Shown here one piece after another: positions 60,611 through 64,000 of a stretch of 64,000 nt of DNA. The stretch's first letter is position 1, and the number at the start of each line of letters is the position of its first letter. The stretch is from Lotus japonicus (taxonomy: Eukaryota > Streptophyta > Magnoliopsida > Fabales > Fabaceae). The DNA is taken from NCBI RefSeq assembly GCF_012489685.1, contig NC_080041.1:136167785-136231784 (forward strand). Direction: 5' to 3'. The notes beneath the pieces are model-generated. The model was given only the letters and a program-made list of their open reading frames with translations, was not told where the DNA came from and did no database searches. The translations under genes and the position numbers were made by a program.

Positions 60611-60905
60611 GGATAGCAATAGTAACACTAGAAGGAGGTTCACCGTAGCAACCCTTCCAACTTAAAAAGATTTTAATGTAGTTTCAAACCAAATAAAGTG
60701 GAAAATGAGAATATAACGAGATATCTGAACCTTGGTATGGCATGCAAAATCACCAATGGATAGCAATAATAACACATGAAGGAGGTACACTAAAGAAATT
60801 AGAAACCCTTCCAACTTAAAAGATTTTAGAGTAGCTTAGAACCCAATAGAGTAGAAAATAAGAACATAACAAGATACCTGAACATTAAAGGTATGTCATG
60901 CATGA
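60611..60905. repeat. two-copy tandem repeat with period of about 147 bp
   Basis: GGATAGCAATAGTAACACTA at 60611 and GGATAGCAATAATAACACAT at 60758 begin two successive copies. Each continues with GAAGGAGGT, ACCCTTCCAACTTAAA, AGATTTTA, ATATAACGAGATA/ACATAACAAGATA and ends near GTATGGCATGC/GTATGTCATGC. The copies differ at perhaps one base in eight. Confidence 0.8.
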
Positions 60906-62944
60906 ATAATGAAGAAATAAACAAATAGAAGACAGAGAGAAAAACAAAGATATAACTTTTGCATCAACACTAGATTGAAGATAGTTTTAAAGAAAATTTG
61001 TCAGAGATTGATACTTGTCTTACATAGCAAAGCGAAAAATTACATAACACTGAATGCTAATGATAGGAGCAAATCAGGTTTCTAATAGCAGATCCCGGTC
61101 CCAACTAGTGTTGAAATAATCCTACCCAAGCTGCAACATATATCTAATTTATCCTGCCAGAAGAGCACAATACACATCTATTGAGATTTCTTAAAACTGA
61201 ACTGAGCACATAATTTTATTTTTTAAATCCAGTTCACATAGGTCCTCCACCCCTCTCTAAGTATATATACTTATATACTACATTTAAAGCACAAACTACT
61301 CAAAAGTTGTTGTAGTAGCTCTTGCACTGATAGATGAATAATAATTGGATAAACTTACAATATCCATTTTCAACAGCTTATAGATTTTACATTTGGTTTG
61401 ATGCATTAGAATATCATGCTCATGACCCCATTTTTAAGTTAACTTTTAATTGGAGGGATCCTAAAAAATCAGCATCAAATAAACGAGCATGACAGAAGAG
61501 TGATACGAGAAATCCTAAGAATAGCAAAGCCATATATTTAAAATCATCTAGTGCAGGAACACATGGGAATGCTTATTTGGCTCCCATATCCACATTGGAT
61601 ACGAGACCATTACATAAATGTGCAAGAAACTTGTATGAAGTACATCAAGTTGCACCAACAGCAAATATAGCACTCTCCGAACTTTCTATTACAACAATAG
61701 ATCCAGATCTCCTCCCCTGACAAACAGAAACTAAATGCAGGAGGCTAAGATAACCTCTATATATTTAAGAAAATAACTAAACGGAAGCAGCCATAAGCAG
61801 TTCACCATTAAGATACCACAATCGTAACTCTATCCTACATCATGCAACATCTAACTCTATCCTACATCATGCAACATCTTTTCTTCACAAGAACCTCAAA
61901 AGTTTAGTGTAAAACTAACAGTTATTATTGCTGAACCACAAAACGAGAAAAGTGAATTATATTTCAATCACATCCTAGTAGAGTATAGTGTTGGTATACT
62001 CTGGGTTCAGCATAGTCATGCTTGTACTGGATTATTTCCCTTAAGTAGTTAGCATTCTGTTATGTGTGAGCTGGCACTAGTTAGTTTGTTCAGGGTATAG
62101 AAACTCTATCAACGTCAGTTCTGTAACTGCTTACAATGATAATCATAATCAATTTACTCTTCTCACAATTCTCTGATTACTCTTTCATCTATTACATCGA
62201 AATTAAACTTCCAAACCATCATGAGTGAAATAGAAATTTAGATGAAATACATGAAAACCTTTAGATGAAACAAGATATATATGGCAATGCAAACACAGAA
62301 ATCCACTTAATATGATTGGTGTCTTAGCAGCATGTTTGTCAAGAAATAAGAGAAAGAAAGAAAGAGAAATAGAGCAACAAAAAAAAATACAAAGAAGGCT
62401 GGCTTACCTCGATGGGAGCGTACGTTCTTCTTGGCAATATGTAGGTATTATTCTTGAAAGCTCTTGGGAAGAAGAACTCGATTCAGCAGAATGAAACACA
62501 TTAACCACAAGCTGAAGAATGAAACACGTGTTGACTGGCAGGAAGAACTGGCTGACCAAAATACTCCTTCTAGCGGAGCTCGATGGCTTCCAGACCTTTA
62601 CCCACTGATTTACCAGCAGATAGATGTAAGCAACTAACAATATTTAAAATATCCAAAACATTTTAAAACATCTGAAGAATGAGTTCAAGGAGTACCTATA
62701 CTGTCAGCATCTGGTGCAGAATCTACATTGAATGTTCTGCAACAAGTTTGTGAGGTTCAGGTTGGTCAAGAACACCACTAGAAAGCTTGTTGGCTAAACA
62801 TCTTTAAACAATCTGCAAATTGAGAATAGAGAGTGAAAATAAATCCATCTTCGAACTAATGAAAGTAATAGAACGTCAAAAAGGCAGAAATTACAGAAAC
62901 AGGCAGTTGCCCCATCATTAAGACAGAAGAAATTATCAAGCAGG
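60906..62944. other. region without a supported gene; LTR-like segment and possible noncoding exon
   Basis: At 61992-62200 a segment beginning TGTTGGTATACTC and ending TCATCTATTACA has the style of a solo LTR, but the flanks show no duplication. At 62406-62630 the minus strand has an exon-like block ending CCATCGAG before GTAAGCC. It may be a UTR or noncoding exon of the gene whose last coding exon could be at 62945. Confidence 0.35.
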
Positions 62945-63251
62945 TTACAGGATGAAATTTTGAAAGAAGACTCCAAACAGCAATGCCTCAGCTATCTGTA
63001 AGCGAACTAATTTTTTTGAGTTTCCAAGACAAAGCTACTATAACATAATTGATACTTCATATGACAGTTGTTGAATATTTCATAAAATTGGAAAATTGAA
63101 GAATTCTCTGTTTCACAAAAAATATTTACGTTGGCTAAATAACTCAGGCAAACATAAAATAGAAGTAAATACCTCACATAAGAGAGCAATTTGATTTAGA
63201 ACAACATTTGCCTCAGGAAACAAATGCAATTGGTCTATTCGCTCCGGCCAG
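62945..63251 (-). CDS. possible last two coding exons of an unidentified gene (partial)
   Basis: Minus-strand blocks 63173-63251 and 62945-62995 have good splice borders (CCACAG acceptor, GAG/GTATTT donor, TTACAG acceptor) and join in an open frame: WPERIDQLHLFPEANVVLNQ followed by IALLCE, then IAEALLFGVFFQNFIL and a stop. Upstream exons would lie to the right, perhaps beyond the window; a minus-strand frame also runs open at 63900-64000 to the edge. I do not recognise the protein. It could equally be a noncoding transcript or chance. Confidence 0.3.
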
Positions 63252-64000
63252 CTGTGGAAACAAACCATTGAGAATCAAACAAGATTTATTTATTTTAACA
63301 AATATTTTAAATAACAAATTACATGTCAAGGGAACAACAAAGGTTTGAATGAGTACCAACAAAACTCAGCCACGCTCGTTTGCCACCCCTAAAGCTATAC
63401 CACAGCCTCTAAATAGCCCCAGCTGTAACCAATACACCAACAATGGACGCAGAAGCAGAGTATACTCTAAAGCAGAAGCCTCTAAAAAGGCTTATCAAAC
63501 AACTTGCCTGAATGATAGTCAAGCAATTATATAAGTAAATGGTCCATAACTTTGCCAACCAAGGGACCACCAACAATTATAGCCACTTTGGTGAAGAAAC
63601 CCATCACATCAACTAGCAAAAGGCATGGATAAATCAAGGCAATGGAAAAAGGCCTAGCAAAATTCGAAAGCTGCTCACAAAATTTGCAGCTACACTAATA
63701 CAGAGAGCTGAAAATGTTCTATCTTCAATTAAAGTGCAGCTTTGATGATTAAATTTCAGAATCATTGATTGATGTAGATGCAAAACCCAAAACCCACAGA
63801 ATACAATAATTGGACAGATATAACTACCATCAAACAAATTTTGAGTAAACTGACACACATCCAGATAGCCAAACTGAACTCGGTTCACATTAAAGGAGAA
63901 AACAACTACAAACTGTATTTACAGATTGTAACATCAGGCAAATGACATCAGTTTCTGCTATCCCTCCTGTTCTTCTCCCTACTATGTCACCACCTCTCCC

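Noticed and set aside
61992..62200. Second solo LTR
   Set aside because: Termini look right (TGTTGG...TTACA) but the flanking bases (TATAG and TCGAA) do not match, so it is not called.

Overview
This 64 kb window is nuclear DNA of a flowering plant, most likely a papilionoid legume. That placement is an inference from AT-rich intergenic DNA, short exons with GT-AG introns, legume-like MITE families and the protein sequences; the species cannot be fixed from the window. Eight protein-coding genes are well supported and their exon chains could be joined by eye with reading frame kept throughout. A ninth, small unknown gene is plausible, and two RNase T2 pseudogenes plus a possible partial gene at the right edge complete the gene content.

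Layout. 0.2-5 kb (+): glucose-6-phosphate 1-epimerase with a SINE in its 5' UTR intron. 7.3-10.3 kb (-): exosome core subunit RRP41. 10.8-11.7 kb: a non-autonomous hAT-like transposon. 14.2-14.9 kb (+): single-exon NDR1/HIN1-like LEA-2 membrane protein. 18.0-18.5 kb: decayed retroelement RNase H. 18.8-21.5 kb (+): MTM1-like mitochondrial carrier. 22.2-22.9 kb (-): arabinogalactan peptide. 25.6-28.9 kb (-): CMP-sialic acid transporter-like nucleotide-sugar carrier. 30.3-34.5 kb: tandem duplication carrying two broken RNase T2 (S-like RNase) genes, each hit by a transposon. 35.6-37.6 kb: second tandem duplication, one copy holding a solo LTR. 37.6-38.8 kb (-): F-box gene. 40.6-41.1 kb (+): small acidic/basic unknown protein. 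42.0-46.5 kb (-): mitochondrial adenine nucleotide carrier ADNT1. 51.4-54.3 kb (+): GH3 acyl-amido synthetase, JAR1-like. 54.3-64 kb: gene-poor, with a long hairpin, a MITE, a large TC/GA microsatellite, an organelle-like segment, a local tandem repeat and possible 3' exons of a gene running off the right edge.

The genes are independent housekeeping, metabolic and signalling genes, as usual for a plant chromosome; no operon-like logic links them. The most distinctive parts are (1) RNase T2 relics within about 4 kb of an F-box gene, the same two classes that form S-RNase self-incompatibility loci, although chance linkage is quite possible, and (2) a set of transposons whose ends and target-site duplications can be read directly: SINE, hAT element, hAT MITE, MULE MITE and solo LTR. 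No CRISPR array, rRNA or clear tRNA gene was seen. Nothing here convincingly shows a wholly new biological system.
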